Positions 7,958 through 17,125 of a DNA stretch of 64,000 nt are shown in pieces. The DNA lies in contig NC_018944.1 of the NCBI RefSeq assembly GCF_000304475.1, positions 620,001 to 684,000 of the forward strand. The letters are read 5' to 3'. Under the pieces are notes generated by a model. That model saw only the letters and a program-made list of their open reading frames with translations. It was not told the DNA's origin and did no database searches. Made by a program: the position numbers and the translations under genes. Origin of the DNA: Kazachstania africana CBS 2517. Lineage: Eukaryota > Ascomycota > Saccharomycetes > Saccharomycetales > Saccharomycetaceae. Positions within the stretch are counted from its first letter, which is position 1. Each line of letters starts with the position of its first letter.

Positions 7958-10489
7958 TCAATCTTGCATCTCTTCATCAGATTGAACAATTTCAGAGTTT
8001 TCTGGGGTTCCTTGGCTTTGAGGTGCCAGTAACGGTGGATCATTTAATGGCGAGTGTGCCATTGACTCTGAATCAGAATTCAAATCTTCATCTTCATTAC
8101 CATCGTCGACGAATTTAAGAATATTACCTTCGTTGATTAAATGCCAGACATTCAAATATGAATATTCCTTGATACAGTTGCTCAACTGCAGCATGGTAAA
8201 CCCTCTTAATCTTACCGTCTTGACGATATTCTCGTATGGTAGGGATTTGCCAAATTCTTGAGACATCTTTTTGATGATTGTATATACTTGTGTGGTTGGG
8301 TTCTCATCTTCTTTAGATTTACGGTTATCTTGGTATAAAGATTCCTTTGAGACTCTTACCAACCTCAGGGCTTCTTCTACGTCCTCAACATCAACACTGT
8401 CAGCCAATCTTAATTTTGCTAGAGCCTGTGATAGTCTAACTATACCTAACAATGTTCTTGGTGTAGCCTGACCAAATGAAAATTTGGAATCCATCTCTCT
8501 TTTCGAATCTTGTCTTAGCCTAATATAGGCTTGAACAACATAGTCATTAACTTCTTCGTTCATAACAGGTCTCTTTGATTTTGCAAGGGCAATGTATTCT
8601 CTCATTCTTGATGGTGGAATGGGTTCAAAATCTAAATCTGGTTGTTTGTTATGCATATGAACATATGATACATGTGCAGCTAATTTTTCATCGTTTTCTT
8701 TGTTTGGTGTATCTAATAATAAAAACATAACATCAAATCTTGACAATAAGGCTGCAGGCAAGTTGATATTGTCCAAAGGAGATAGTCTTGGATTATATCT
8801 ACCATACAATGGATTTGCAGCCGCAAGAATGGACGTACGTGCGTTCAATGTTGTATTAATACCAGCTTTAGAGATAGAAATGGTTTGTTGTTCCATAACT
8901 TCATGAATTGCAGTTCTATCACTTTCGTCCATCTTATCAAATTCATCGATACAACAGATACCATTATCAGCAAGGACCAAGGCACCCCCTTCTAGAATCA
9001 TTTCATCTGTAACAGGATCCTTCATCACTGCTGCTGTTAAACCAACACCAGAAGAACCTTTACCCGTGGTATAGACACTTCTAGGAGAAATCTTACAAAT
9101 AGCCTTGAGTAATTGTGATTTTGCAACACCAGGATCACCCATTAAACAGATATTAATATCGCCTCTAATTTTCATACCATCACCTACTCTCTTATCAACA
9201 CCACCAACTAACAATAATAGTAACGCTTTCTTGACGTCCAAGTTGCCATAAATTTCTGGTGCTATTGATTTGGCTAATTTATCATAGATATCTCCTTGTG
9301 CCACTAATTCATGCACTCTTTCCTCCATTTCACTGTTTAAATTAAAAGAGCCGAATTTCTTTTTATGTTGGCGTACAAACTGTGCTTCCAAGAAAGTTTC
9401 CGTTAATAAACCTGCTTTCAATGCCTTATAACCTGTATACGGCGATGGTAAAAATATACCACTCACATCAACAATATCACCTGGTGCCATTGATCTGACC
9501 AATGAACCATTTACATGAATAGTTAAAGATCTTGGGATATGACCGACAGGTACTTGTTGTGACAATTCTTGAATTTTACATTCTTGGAAGGCACTAAATT
9601 TGGAGGCTCTTGTGCTCATAAACAATTGGCCTTTAGTTTGATTTTGGGAACATTCGCGTGATGTACATTCTGATAAAGGCGTAAAAGTACGTGAATTGAC
9701 CTCTTGAAATACTTCATAGCCACATTGGTCACATGTGTATGCTATTACCATGACAGAAGGTTTGACATCAGAGACTCTGGTAACTATACCTCTTACTGTA
9801 ATTAACTGACCTAAGAAGTCACCTTTAATTTGCCTCACTGATAAAGGAACGGCCACATGCTGTTTGGCGCCGTGATGTTTGTGACGGTGAACGCTCTGTG
9901 GTGATAGTGTCTTGAAATAGAAGAAATAACGTCTTGTTAAATTAGATGGGAACAATTCACTTTCATCTTCAGCTAATTCTCTCAAAGCTTGTGATTGTTG
10001 TGAATCATTTGTATTTGAATCCATCAAGTTTTCTGATCTTAGTTCATTGGTTCTGTCAGAAATCAATCTTTCATTTCTCAATCTTCTTTGAGTCAATATA
10101 ACATCTAAGACATCATCTTTATAGCTGATATCCTTTGTGGGCAGTGGCATCAAATTATCAATTTCGCGACAGAATAATTCAATGAAATGAGTTGCATTTT
10201 CTTGTATACATGATACCAAATCATTCGAAATTCCACCTTCTAGGAATTTTTCATTTTGATATTGCAAAATATCATCTAATTCCACAATGACCGAATCAAT
10301 TTTTCTATTAGCGACCTCCTGAAGGATCTTCATATATTTGGGACCTTTACCGATACCATCATTTTCTTCATCATTCTCCATTTGATCATCAAGTATATCC
10401 ACTTTGAAATGTTGTAAGAAATCACTAATATCTCTCGACAAGAGTGAGTAATCAACAGACAATTGTATCGAAGGCAAAGCAGTATTCAT
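7958..10489 (-). CDS. MCM7: MCM7 (CDC47), subunit of the MCM2-7 replicative helicase
   Basis: 843 aa, almost the same length as S. cerevisiae Mcm7 (845). It is one of six AAA+ subunits of the ring that is loaded at origins and unwinds DNA in the CMG complex. It has an N-terminal OB region with a zinc finger (CDQC at about residue 250, then CTSREC), a Walker A motif GDPGVAKSQ near residue 450, a Walker B motif CCIDEFDKMDESD near 515, and the arginine finger in LLSRFD near 575. The C-terminal winged-helix region is followed by an acidic tail. The ATG at 10489 is the first in frame. The upstream region carries an Mcm1/ECB-like site consistent with M/G1 expression. Confidence 0.97.
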   Translation of the reverse strand: MNTALPSIQLSVDYSLLSRDISDFLQHFKVDILDDQMENDEENDGIGKGPKYMKILQEVANRKIDSVIVELDDILQYQNEKFLEGGISNDLVSCIQENATHFIELFCREIDNLMPLPTKDISYKDDVLDVILTQRRLRNERLISDRTNELRSENLMDSNTNDSQQSQALRELAEDESELFPSNLTRRYFFYFKTLSPQSVHRHKHHGAKQHVAVPLSVRQIKGDFLGQLITVRGIVTRVSDVKPSVMVIAYTCDQCGYEVFQEVNSRTFTPLSECTSRECSQNQTKGQLFMSTRASKFSAFQECKIQELSQQVPVGHIPRSLTIHVNGSLVRSMAPGDIVDVSGIFLPSPYTGYKALKAGLLTETFLEAQFVRQHKKKFGSFNLNSEMEERVHELVAQGDIYDKLAKSIAPEIYGNLDVKKALLLLLVGGVDKRVGDGMKIRGDINICLMGDPGVAKSQLLKAICKISPRSVYTTGKGSSGVGLTAAVMKDPVTDEMILEGGALVLADNGICCIDEFDKMDESDRTAIHEVMEQQTISISKAGINTTLNARTSILAAANPLYGRYNPRLSPLDNINLPAALLSRFDVMFLLLDTPNKENDEKLAAHVSYVHMHNKQPDLDFEPIPPSRMREYIALAKSKRPVMNEEVNDYVVQAYIRLRQDSKREMDSKFSFGQATPRTLLGIVRLSQALAKLRLADSVDVEDVEEALRLVRVSKESLYQDNRKSKEDENPTTQVYTIIKKMSQEFGKSLPYENIVKTVRLRGFTMLQLSNCIKEYSYLNVWHLINEGNILKFVDDGNEDEDLNSDSESMAHSPLNDPPLLAPQSQGTPENSEIVQSDEEMQD

Positions 10490-11663
10490 GATGCGGTACG
10501 TGTGTCTTAGTTACCTGGATTCAAATGGCTTTTGTTCGTTATAAAACTTATGAATTTGAAGATGATAAACTATTGACAAGTTCTAAATAACGGTTTTTTT
10601 TTCTTATATTGAATCCATGCGACTCTTTTAGGCTAATATTTCGAATTACTTTCCCCGAAACGGTAACTCATTTTACACGATCTGTTATTACATTTCCTAA
10701 AAAAGTAATTATTGCTAAGAAGTGAATAGATGGACCACCAAGGCCAGGCCTAACATTTCATCGAAGCAACAGAGACTCTAATCGAGCCTTTTAACGATTT
10801 CAGTCGATTGAACTGCGCGAGTGGATTTTGTTATAGATATCCTGGCCGTTTTGCGATGTAATAGAGAGATGCTCAAAAAAGAAACACAAAATCCAGTGAC
10901 TCTACTTATTTCTGCTCACCGTTAGAATTATACATGAGTCGACGCCCCTATATCGTCTGCTTTTCAGAAAAAGGGAGTTATATGCTCTTGAATGTAGTAT
11001 CTATCGCGTAAAACGTGTTCTTGTATTGCCGCATTACACGACACTACGAAAGGGGATGCCCCGGGGCTCTTGACGCGTCTCAACTTAAAGAGGTATCATC
11101 CGGCAAAATTTTCATACTTCTCATTCCTGCAAGTAATGGTATCTAGGGAAGTTTCTTCGAGAGGAATCACCGTAGCAACTAGAAGAGAGACTATTACTTC
11201 TCTGCACGACTACCTCTTGTTTACCTACCGTTTCTTTTTTTCTCTCTCTTCGAGGTTCTCCTAATCACTCACTTTTCTATTTCCCGTGTCTCAGAGAACT
11301 TAACGTAGAAAAGTTGCGGTTACTATGGTAACTACCATTTTTTACTCCAAAAGACACAAAATTTGCCAAGGTCGTAAGATTTCTGACATATATAAAGAAG
11401 CAATGGTTGACATGGCAACAAAGTCTTCCTCTTGCCGAAAGTTTTTAATATATATATCTTCAGAGTTAGCGCTAATCTTTGATGCGTTGAATTGATTGCA
11501 AGAGTCCAGTCAAACAGTAAGCAATTTCTCATAACACATTTATACTCAATCCGTTTCACATAATATATTCCTACATTCATACTATTTATTTCCAGAATTC
11601 AATATATTCCATAATTTCATTCAATTATATATTTCTTTTTCATTTCCCTGTTACTGACACTCG
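10490..11663. other. Long divergent intergenic region between MCM7 and the small YBR201C-A-like gene
   Basis: 1,174 bp. Besides the Mcm1-like site it contains one exact MCB hexamer ACGCGT (11073-11078), which could serve S-phase control by MBF but sits almost 600 bp from either start. Poly-T and pyrimidine-rich stretches (near 10594 and 11230-11260) are typical of yeast promoters. The ORFs at 11070-11264 (plus) and 11332-11580 (minus) look random. No tRNA A/B boxes were seen. Confidence 0.5.
10693..10708. promoter_or_regulatory. Mcm1 / early-cell-cycle-box-like site upstream of MCM7
   Basis: TTTCCTAAAAAAGTAA contains CCTAAAAAAG, which fits the Mcm1 consensus CCYWWWNNRG. On the other strand it reads TTACTTTTTAGGAAA, close to the early cell cycle box. 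It is 204 bp upstream of the MCM7 ATG. S. cerevisiae MCM genes are driven at M/G1 by Mcm1 through such boxes. That this one works here is inference. Confidence 0.45.
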
Positions 11664-11873
11664 ATGTTCAAAATGCCAATCACAATGCTACTACAAAGAT
11701 TATTTTCTACAGCTCCCATGAAACCATTTTCAAATTCCAAATTATCTCTCTTATATTCTACATATTTGACGCTAGGCTTCACAGTTCCTTTTTTCTTCCC
11801 GGCTTACATTTCTCACCAAGGCCATGAAGGTCTTATACTGCAAGATAAAATGGCTTCAAAATATTTATACTAA
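11664..11873 (+). CDS. Small mitochondrial-type membrane protein at the YBR201C-A position, COX8/COX7C-like
   Basis: 69 aa. The N-terminal 30 residues contain Lys, Arg, Ser and Thr but no acidic residue (LLQRLFSTAPMKPFSNSKL), as in a mitochondrial presequence. One hydrophobic helix follows, with LGFTVPFFFPAYI and then His-rich SHQGHEGL. The GFxxPF pattern at the helix centre resembles GFAVPF in yeast Cox8 and GFAAPF in mammalian COX7C. The position and orientation, between MCM7 and DER1 and pointing towards DER1, are those of S. cerevisiae YBR201C-A, an uncharacterised small ORF. That the frame is kept at this syntenic spot argues that it is a real gene. The membership in the COX8 family is my inference from a short motif. 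Three in-frame ATGs (codons 1, 4, 8) make the start uncertain. Confidence 0.65.
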   Translation: MFKMPITMLLQRLFSTAPMKPFSNSKLSLLYSTYLTLGFTVPFFFPAYISHQGHEGLILQDKMASKYLY

Positions 11874-11989
11874 AAAAACTCTCTGCTCTGTTCATTGTTC
11901 TTTCAATTGTTATAACAATGATTTCTAATTATATAAAAAATATAAAGACAAATAAAATTGAAAGTGTTTTCTTATCATGATTGAAAATA

Positions 11990-12733
11990 TTATATATCGT
12001 CCTCATCAGTGGCTTCATGAATTTCAAGTTCCTCTTGATCCATCTCCATGTGAATCTCAGCTTCTTGACCCACAAATACTTCCTCCTCAGTATCGCTGTT
12101 TGTTTTAGTGTAATCTAACCATATATCGTACGGTGTCTTACAAAAATCAATATCGTATATCTTGGACATTACGTCATCTAGATAATAAATCGTGTGACCT
12201 GCCAAAAAATTCATCGATATCTCTAACAGACTTCTCTGATAGACGAAATACATCACTGAATACATGTAGATCGGAATTATTGTTGGTGAAATATTGATGC
12301 CACCAATTAATACAAAATTCATTTGTTGACTGTTCTTCTTCAGTTGAAAATAAACCAAATTTTCATGCAAAACCACACCCAATGATGAAACTGGCTGTAC
12401 ATAGGCTGTCATTACCAATATTATGTTTAACATAAGAAATATCATCCATATAAACTTTCTCTTATTATTAATTGAATTCTCTAGTAAACTTAAATGATTA
12501 GCACTGATAAAAATGTTCACTATCGACACTAGATTCAATTCACCATAATTGAATATGGAATAGAATATTCGCTGGTATTGGCCTCTCTGAAAGACTAAGT
12601 CATAGTTGTATAATAATTTTGTAGAATCGATTAACTTTGTACTTATCAGTACAGAAAGGGCAAACGATCCGAGCACCCAAGTCTTCGTCACTAGAGGTAT
12701 ATCACCTATTAGATTAAATATAACCACGTCCAT
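11990..12733 (-). CDS. DER1: DER1, ER membrane derlin of the HRD ubiquitin ligase complex
   Basis: 247 aa, orthologue of YBR201W. Der1 is a rhomboid-like pseudoprotease that helps move misfolded luminal proteins out of the ER to the Hrd1 ligase. The start MDVVIFNLIGDIPLVTKTW, the YDLVFQRGQYQRIFYS loop and several hydrophobic helices up to about residue 185 match derlins, with no catalytic Ser/His pair visible. It is about 35 residues longer than S. cerevisiae Der1 (211 aa) because of a very acidic tail (EEEVFVGQEAEIHMEMDQEE). It lies upstream of BEM1's 3' end in the S. cerevisiae order. A TACGTG (Hac1-type) site lies 152 bp upstream. Confidence 0.93.
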   Translation of the reverse strand: MDVVIFNLIGDIPLVTKTWVLGSFALSVLISTKLIDSTKLLYNYDLVFQRGQYQRIFYSIFNYGELNLVSIVNIFISANHLSLLENSINNKRKFIWMIFLMLNIILVMTAYVQPVSSLGVVLHENLVYFQLKKNSQQMNFVLIGGINISPTIIPIYMYSVMYFVYQRSLLEISMNFLAGHTIYYLDDVMSKIYDIDFCKTPYDIWLDYTKTNSDTEEEVFVGQEAEIHMEMDQEELEIHEATDEDDI

Positions 12734-12884
12734 GGAACCGATTGCTATCTATAAAAGAGCGTTTGGGCATGCAAAGTCAGAGAAGATTCTGTTTCCTTTA
12801 TATACCGATGTTGTCTTTTTTTTCCTTTTTTAGAGAGCCTTGCTGTAGGCCCGAAATTATATATGCCATATATATATTATTCAA

Positions 12885-12890
12885 TACGTG
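12885..12890. promoter_or_regulatory. UPRE-2-like TACGTG site upstream of DER1
   Basis: TACGTG, the core of a Hac1-responsive element in S. cerevisiae, is 152 bp upstream of the DER1 ATG. DER1 is a known unfolded-protein-response target, so the site fits. A six-base match can occur by chance. Confidence 0.35.
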
Positions 12891-12973
12891 AATCAAATGT
12901 TTCTAATGTTACAAAAATTGTTCCTGGATTGTTTATCTGTTCTTTATACAAATATGTATGGTAAAGCGCAAAC

Positions 12974-14638
12974 CTACAGATCGTAGACACTTATCTTTAA
13001 TTTGGCTTCTATGACATCTATAACTTGTTCATCAGATTTTATTTCTTCACCGTCTCCATCAGATAGTTTCACCTTCAACATAAAATTTTCAGTGTCCACT
13101 CTTGGTGATATCTTTGAACGTAGTTCATTGAGGGTTATATTACCGTGTAACTTCAAAGCGAAGATATCATCTTTATAATAGAATTTGATCTTGTTTGTCT
13201 TAACCACTGGTTGCGGTGGTAGTACACTTGGTGGTCTTGATTGTGGTCTTGAAGAGCTGAGGGATAATTGTGACATCTTCTTGTATAATCCCAGATCATC
13301 ACCGGTTAGAGTACTGTCGTGTTGACGCGAGCTTATTCTTTTAGCTGCTCCTTCTTGTAATATATTAGCTTTAGCATTGTCCATAGTCTTCTCAATGAAA
13401 ACTTCATTATCGTAACCATTATCTCTGAGCTCAAATAAAGAGTTTACCATTGAAGAGTGTGATATGTATTCAGGTAGTTTTATTAAATCTTTAATGTAAA
13501 TGTTCAGATCTTCTTTCCTCTTTTGGGTAATCGTATCTGTAACATAAGGTACCGGCCCAGGAATATATGGTATTATACGCTTCGTCCATTGTCCATTCTT
13601 ATCTCTCAATTTTCCCGATTCTGAAGGGAAAGTGTCTAATAACTTTACTTGTAAGTCATAAAAATCTTGATAATAACGCCTTAACTTTCTCAACTTATTT
13701 TTAGCCAATATGCATCTAACGTCAAAGTAATATTTATCGTTTTCTAATCCAAAAGAATCAATTGAGCCATCTATTATCTGTTCAAAATTACTTAGTGGTG
13801 GTATTTCTGAGTTACGTCTTGAAGCGGAACGTGATGAAATTAATTTATCGTTAGAGTCAAATGATAGTCTATTATTTTGTTCCTCCACACTTCCAAGCGC
13901 AATATTACTCGCTTTATATTTGGCGACGTGATTTTTCCATTCTTGTACTGTTGGTAGATTGACTGACTTGATATCATCCATGACATCGTTTCCAGTGGCA
14001 TAACCAGTGGAAATATCAATAATACTGACAAATCCTACGGGGACCAAACCTGGGCCACCTAATCTACCAATAGGTTTGGCAATAAACCATTCATAATTGT
14101 GATGGGCACAAATGAAAAGGTTTTCGCCAACGAAAGAACTTAATTCGTCAGATTTCTCAGCTTTAAAATCATAAAGAACAATGGCATACAAAGAGCCTAG
14201 ATTTCCAGTATTACTATTCACAGATACTGGGTTACACACTATACGTGATGTTTTATTTATTGCCTCAAAGTACTGTTTGGGAACTATGCCATTTTGATTA
14301 GTTGACGGATTTGTAACATGATACCACTCTTTATCTTCGTTAACCACGAAAAAGAAATCTCCCTCTGAGAAGGATAACTCTATGCCCCTGTGTGCCTTGT
14401 ATGAATGATGAGCTTTCACCACCTTTTCAGCAGATAGGACATCCTTTGATGAATTTCTAACGTTGAAGCTCTTTCTTGGTGATGAGGAATAAGTACTGTT
14501 GGAAAGGTATCTAATAGGAACCGTTGTTATGTGTTTTATCGGGCTATCTTGACTCTGAGTAGGCGATGATATATCTGCCGATGTTATCCTACTTTTGGAG
14601 CCACTATCTCTCTTATTAAGTTTGAAATTTTTCAACAT
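12974..14638 (-). CDS. BEM1: BEM1, polarity scaffold protein (SH3-SH3-PX-PB1)
   Basis: 554 aa from the ATG at 14638, giving [13 protein letters not shown], the same start as S. cerevisiae Bem1 (551 aa); the codons before it are TTG ACA. Bem1 brings Cdc24, Cdc42 and PAK kinases together at bud and mating sites. Domains in order: first SH3 about residues 72-125 ([26 protein letters not shown]), second SH3 about 148-207 (ALYDF-type start [26 protein letters not shown]), PX about 293-416 ([22 protein letters not shown]), and C-terminal PB1 about 479-554 ([14 protein letters not shown]), which binds Cdc24. The neighbours DER1 and KTR4 are as in S. cerevisiae. Confidence 0.97.
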   Translation of the reverse strand: MLKNFKLNKRDSGSKSRITSADISSPTQSQDSPIKHITTVPIRYLSNSTYSSSPRKSFNVRNSSKDVLSAEKVVKAHHSYKAHRGIELSFSEGDFFFVVNEDKEWYHVTNPSTNQNGIVPKQYFEAINKTSRIVCNPVSVNSNTGNLGSLYAIVLYDFKAEKSDELSSFVGENLFICAHHNYEWFIAKPIGRLGGPGLVPVGFVSIIDISTGYATGNDVMDDIKSVNLPTVQEWKNHVAKYKASNIALGSVEEQNNRLSFDSNDKLISSRSASRRNSEIPPLSNFEQIIDGSIDSFGLENDKYYFDVRCILAKNKLRKLRRYYQDFYDLQVKLLDTFPSESGKLRDKNGQWTKRIIPYIPGPVPYVTDTITQKRKEDLNIYIKDLIKLPEYISHSSMVNSLFELRDNGYDNEVFIEKTMDNAKANILQEGAAKRISSRQHDSTLTGDDLGLYKKMSQLSLSSSRPQSRPPSVLPPQPVVKTNKIKFYYKDDIFALKLHGNITLNELRSKISPRVDTENFMLKVKLSDGDGEEIKSDEQVIDVIEAKLKISVYDL

Positions 14639-15048
14639 TGTCAATATGTCAACGTGTGATAATTGTCGACTAAATTCTATCTATAGTTATGGAGGATGCA
14701 AACAAAAAAAGTAAGGATATGATTATTTGCAGAACAAATGGTTATTTCCACTCAAAGAACTGGATATACGTGTAGTTTATGATAGAATGTGCTTCTGAAT
14801 TACTCTTCTATTTTCAATACTTCATCCTATCGTTTTTTTTTCTTTTCCAATCAGCATCAAATTTCGTGAATGGTAAGAAAAAGCGAGAATGTAAACCTCA
14901 ATAAATGATACAAGAAGCCAAAACCGTTCAAGACTGAATTGAAAACGTTGAAATTGTCTTGTTAATGTATAGAAAGACTACGCTTGATTGTTTAAAATTA
15001 TATATAATGTCAGATTTGAAGGTTGGAGGAAACGTGGAACAAGTGGTA
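14639..15048. other. Intergenic region between BEM1 and KTR4
   Basis: 410 bp holding the BEM1 promoter and KTR4 3' end. A T9 tract at about 14834 and several A-rich patches. An ORF starting at 14959 on the plus strand only shadows the antisense of KTR4. Nothing else seen. Confidence 0.5.
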
Positions 15049-16464
15049 CTAGTACAGGGCCAGATCTTCTTCTGTCATTACATGCTCGATCCAGGTAGCT
15101 TGACAGTTTTGAGTATTCAGATTGTCCCATGGAGTAAATTTACCGGGCACACATCTGCCATCGCATTTTTTGGAATCAGGCGGACATTTAGGACAGTTGG
15201 TGTAGGGTTGATGATGGTAACCGATATCTCTAAACCAATGAATCTTGGATTTATCTGCAAATAAAGCTAAAGCTAAACTTCTCACTGGAGCATCACCCCA
15301 TCTTTCGTAATAAAATCCTTGCTTCGATTCTAAGAAATCCATGTACTTTTCGTAGGCTTCACTCCTCAGGAAATCCAGATCGTTAATTTCAAAATTAGTC
15401 CAGAAATGACATGTTGAATAACCACTTGTAATTTCGAAATTTTTATTTTGTTGTAAATTTTCTTTTAACCACTCAAAAGCGCCATTTTTATTGATGTAAT
15501 TGGGGTTTTCCCTCAAGAATTCCATTGTGTAGGTCCATAGAGATCTAACGCTCTGTGGTGAGTCGTATAAATTCAAGACAAATCCGTAAACTTTATCATT
15601 TAATTCCATAAATTTGAAAATGTCATAATCTATGTTACAATAAAAATTTACGTCTGGCTCAATCCTCCATGTATATTTGTAATCTTTCAATAATGGATGA
15701 TGATAAAATTTTCTTGAATAGAAACGACACATGTTGTGATACGATGTCAATTTAACGTAACCAACTTTTTCATTTTCTAATTTATCCATTTCCTTTTCAT
15801 ATTTATCAACGTCGATATCTTCTGGCATGTTCCAATCCTTATCATCAATTTTACCAAAGTTGACTACTCTGTCGTTTGGGAGATAATTACGTATCCCCTT
15901 TTTGAATTCCTCAGTGAACTCTTCATCGTTTAAGAAGGTGTAAGGATAACCAAATTTACTATTAAATTTTGTTTCCAGCTGATCAATTACAGGCAAAATT
16001 TTCATCAAATCTTTGTTTCTCACCAGGGATAGTATAGTTGCGGACGCACGTTCATAATTTTCATCGTCATAACGAACCAAATTATCAACTTTTGGTTCAT
16101 CAATTTCGACTGACATGATGTCGTTGTACAATTTTAAATTCTTTGCAGATTGTTTCTTGATGTTATCATCCGAAACGTCATCATATAGAGGTGTTTCCAG
16201 TCTTTGGAATATAGAATTCAGCGTCTCATCGTCATGCATCTCGTAAGGACCATCATGTGCTATACCAGCATCAGTGGATACCTCAGATTGCTGATTACTA
16301 GGCCAAGGATTTATCGCCGAATTATATTGCTCATACACAGCATTGCGGTAGTATGGGTTTGACGTCAGTGTGAAGGCTATAGTAATCAACATCAGCAGTA
16401 CAGCTACTATCAATATAAGTTTTCTCAAACTCCATCTCCTGAACATAAAGAGTACACGTCTCAT
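15049..16464 (-). CDS. KTR4: KTR4, putative alpha-1,2-mannosyltransferase of the KRE2/MNT1 family
   Basis: 471 aa against 464 in S. cerevisiae Ktr4 (YBR199W). It is a type II Golgi protein: basic start MRRVLFMFRRWSLRK, one anchor at about residues 15-32, a stem with acidic stretches, then the GT15 domain. The domain has ATILSLVRNKDL, YPYTFLNDEEFTEEFK, the canonical metal motif WRIEPDVNFYC, and the catalytic segment QGFYYERWGDAPVRS. The C-terminal cysteine cluster (NCPKCPPDSKKCDGRC) and the end TWIEHVMTEEDLALY match Ktr4 specifically. It is divergent from TAF5. The intact EPD here contrasts with KTR3 in this window. Confidence 0.95.
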   Translation of the reverse strand: MRRVLFMFRRWSLRKLILIVAVLLMLITIAFTLTSNPYYRNAVYEQYNSAINPWPSNQQSEVSTDAGIAHDGPYEMHDDETLNSIFQRLETPLYDDVSDDNIKKQSAKNLKLYNDIMSVEIDEPKVDNLVRYDDENYERASATILSLVRNKDLMKILPVIDQLETKFNSKFGYPYTFLNDEEFTEEFKKGIRNYLPNDRVVNFGKIDDKDWNMPEDIDVDKYEKEMDKLENEKVGYVKLTSYHNMCRFYSRKFYHHPLLKDYKYTWRIEPDVNFYCNIDYDIFKFMELNDKVYGFVLNLYDSPQSVRSLWTYTMEFLRENPNYINKNGAFEWLKENLQQNKNFEITSGYSTCHFWTNFEINDLDFLRSEAYEKYMDFLESKQGFYYERWGDAPVRSLALALFADKSKIHWFRDIGYHHQPYTNCPKCPPDSKKCDGRCVPGKFTPWDNLNTQNCQATWIEHVMTEEDLALY

Positions 16465-17054
16465 GACTTATGACTAAACACCCAAGGTATTTTTTTTAGT
16501 TATCTAGCAAACTGTGCAACTCAACGGGCTCAGGTCCTTCTTATTACTACCAGGCTCAGCCAAAATGGTCTCTTCACATCGACTTATATAACCGTTAGCT
16601 AATCTCTCATGTTCTGACCAAAAAAAAACCACAAGTGGAACGCCGTGGTCCCCAGTAAATAGCCAAAATGCAGCTGTGGAGGTGGACACGGCTGCAATCG
16701 ATTTTTCATCATGAATACACCACACAAGGTAGTGTAATATGCTCTAATATTGCTTATGCCACTCATATCGAGTCTCATTCAACGCTGTTTAGCATTTATT
16801 CAATGAATAGGCTTACGTTCGACTCTTCTGAGGTGCAAGGCCGGGTGATTAGTGTTTTTTTTTTTTTGGTCTCATATTATCTGTTTGGGAGAGAGACGAA
16901 AAAATTTGAAATTACAATGTTAGTTGGTAATGGCAGATTCAATGAAGATAGCTAGATTGATATACCAGAGGAAACACGGGAATACCATCTGTCAGGCTAT
17001 TAGACAGTGTGTAGACGAAACTAACCATAGGGACTTTTTACAGATTTAGTCGAG
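16465..17054. other. Divergent promoter region between KTR4 and TAF5
   Basis: 590 bp. A T12 tract at about 16855-16866 is probably a nucleosome-depleted promoter element. Short ORFs here (16504-16725 minus, 16668-16955 plus) overlap one another and show no recognisable features. Confidence 0.5.
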
Positions 17055-17091
17055 ATGGCACAACCGAATCAGAATAAAAATAACAAAAATC

Positions 17092-17125
<34 letters not shown>

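Noticed and set aside
7450..7985. Two short ORFs (7450-7686 minus, 7797-7985 plus) in the COS111 upstream region
   Set aside because: Pro/Thr/Leu composition from a GC-rich patch and an overlap with the MCM7 3' end; no recognisable homologue.
14959..15264. 101-codon plus-strand ORF over the KTR4 end
   Set aside because: It is antisense to the conserved KTR4 C-terminus and shows no independent features.
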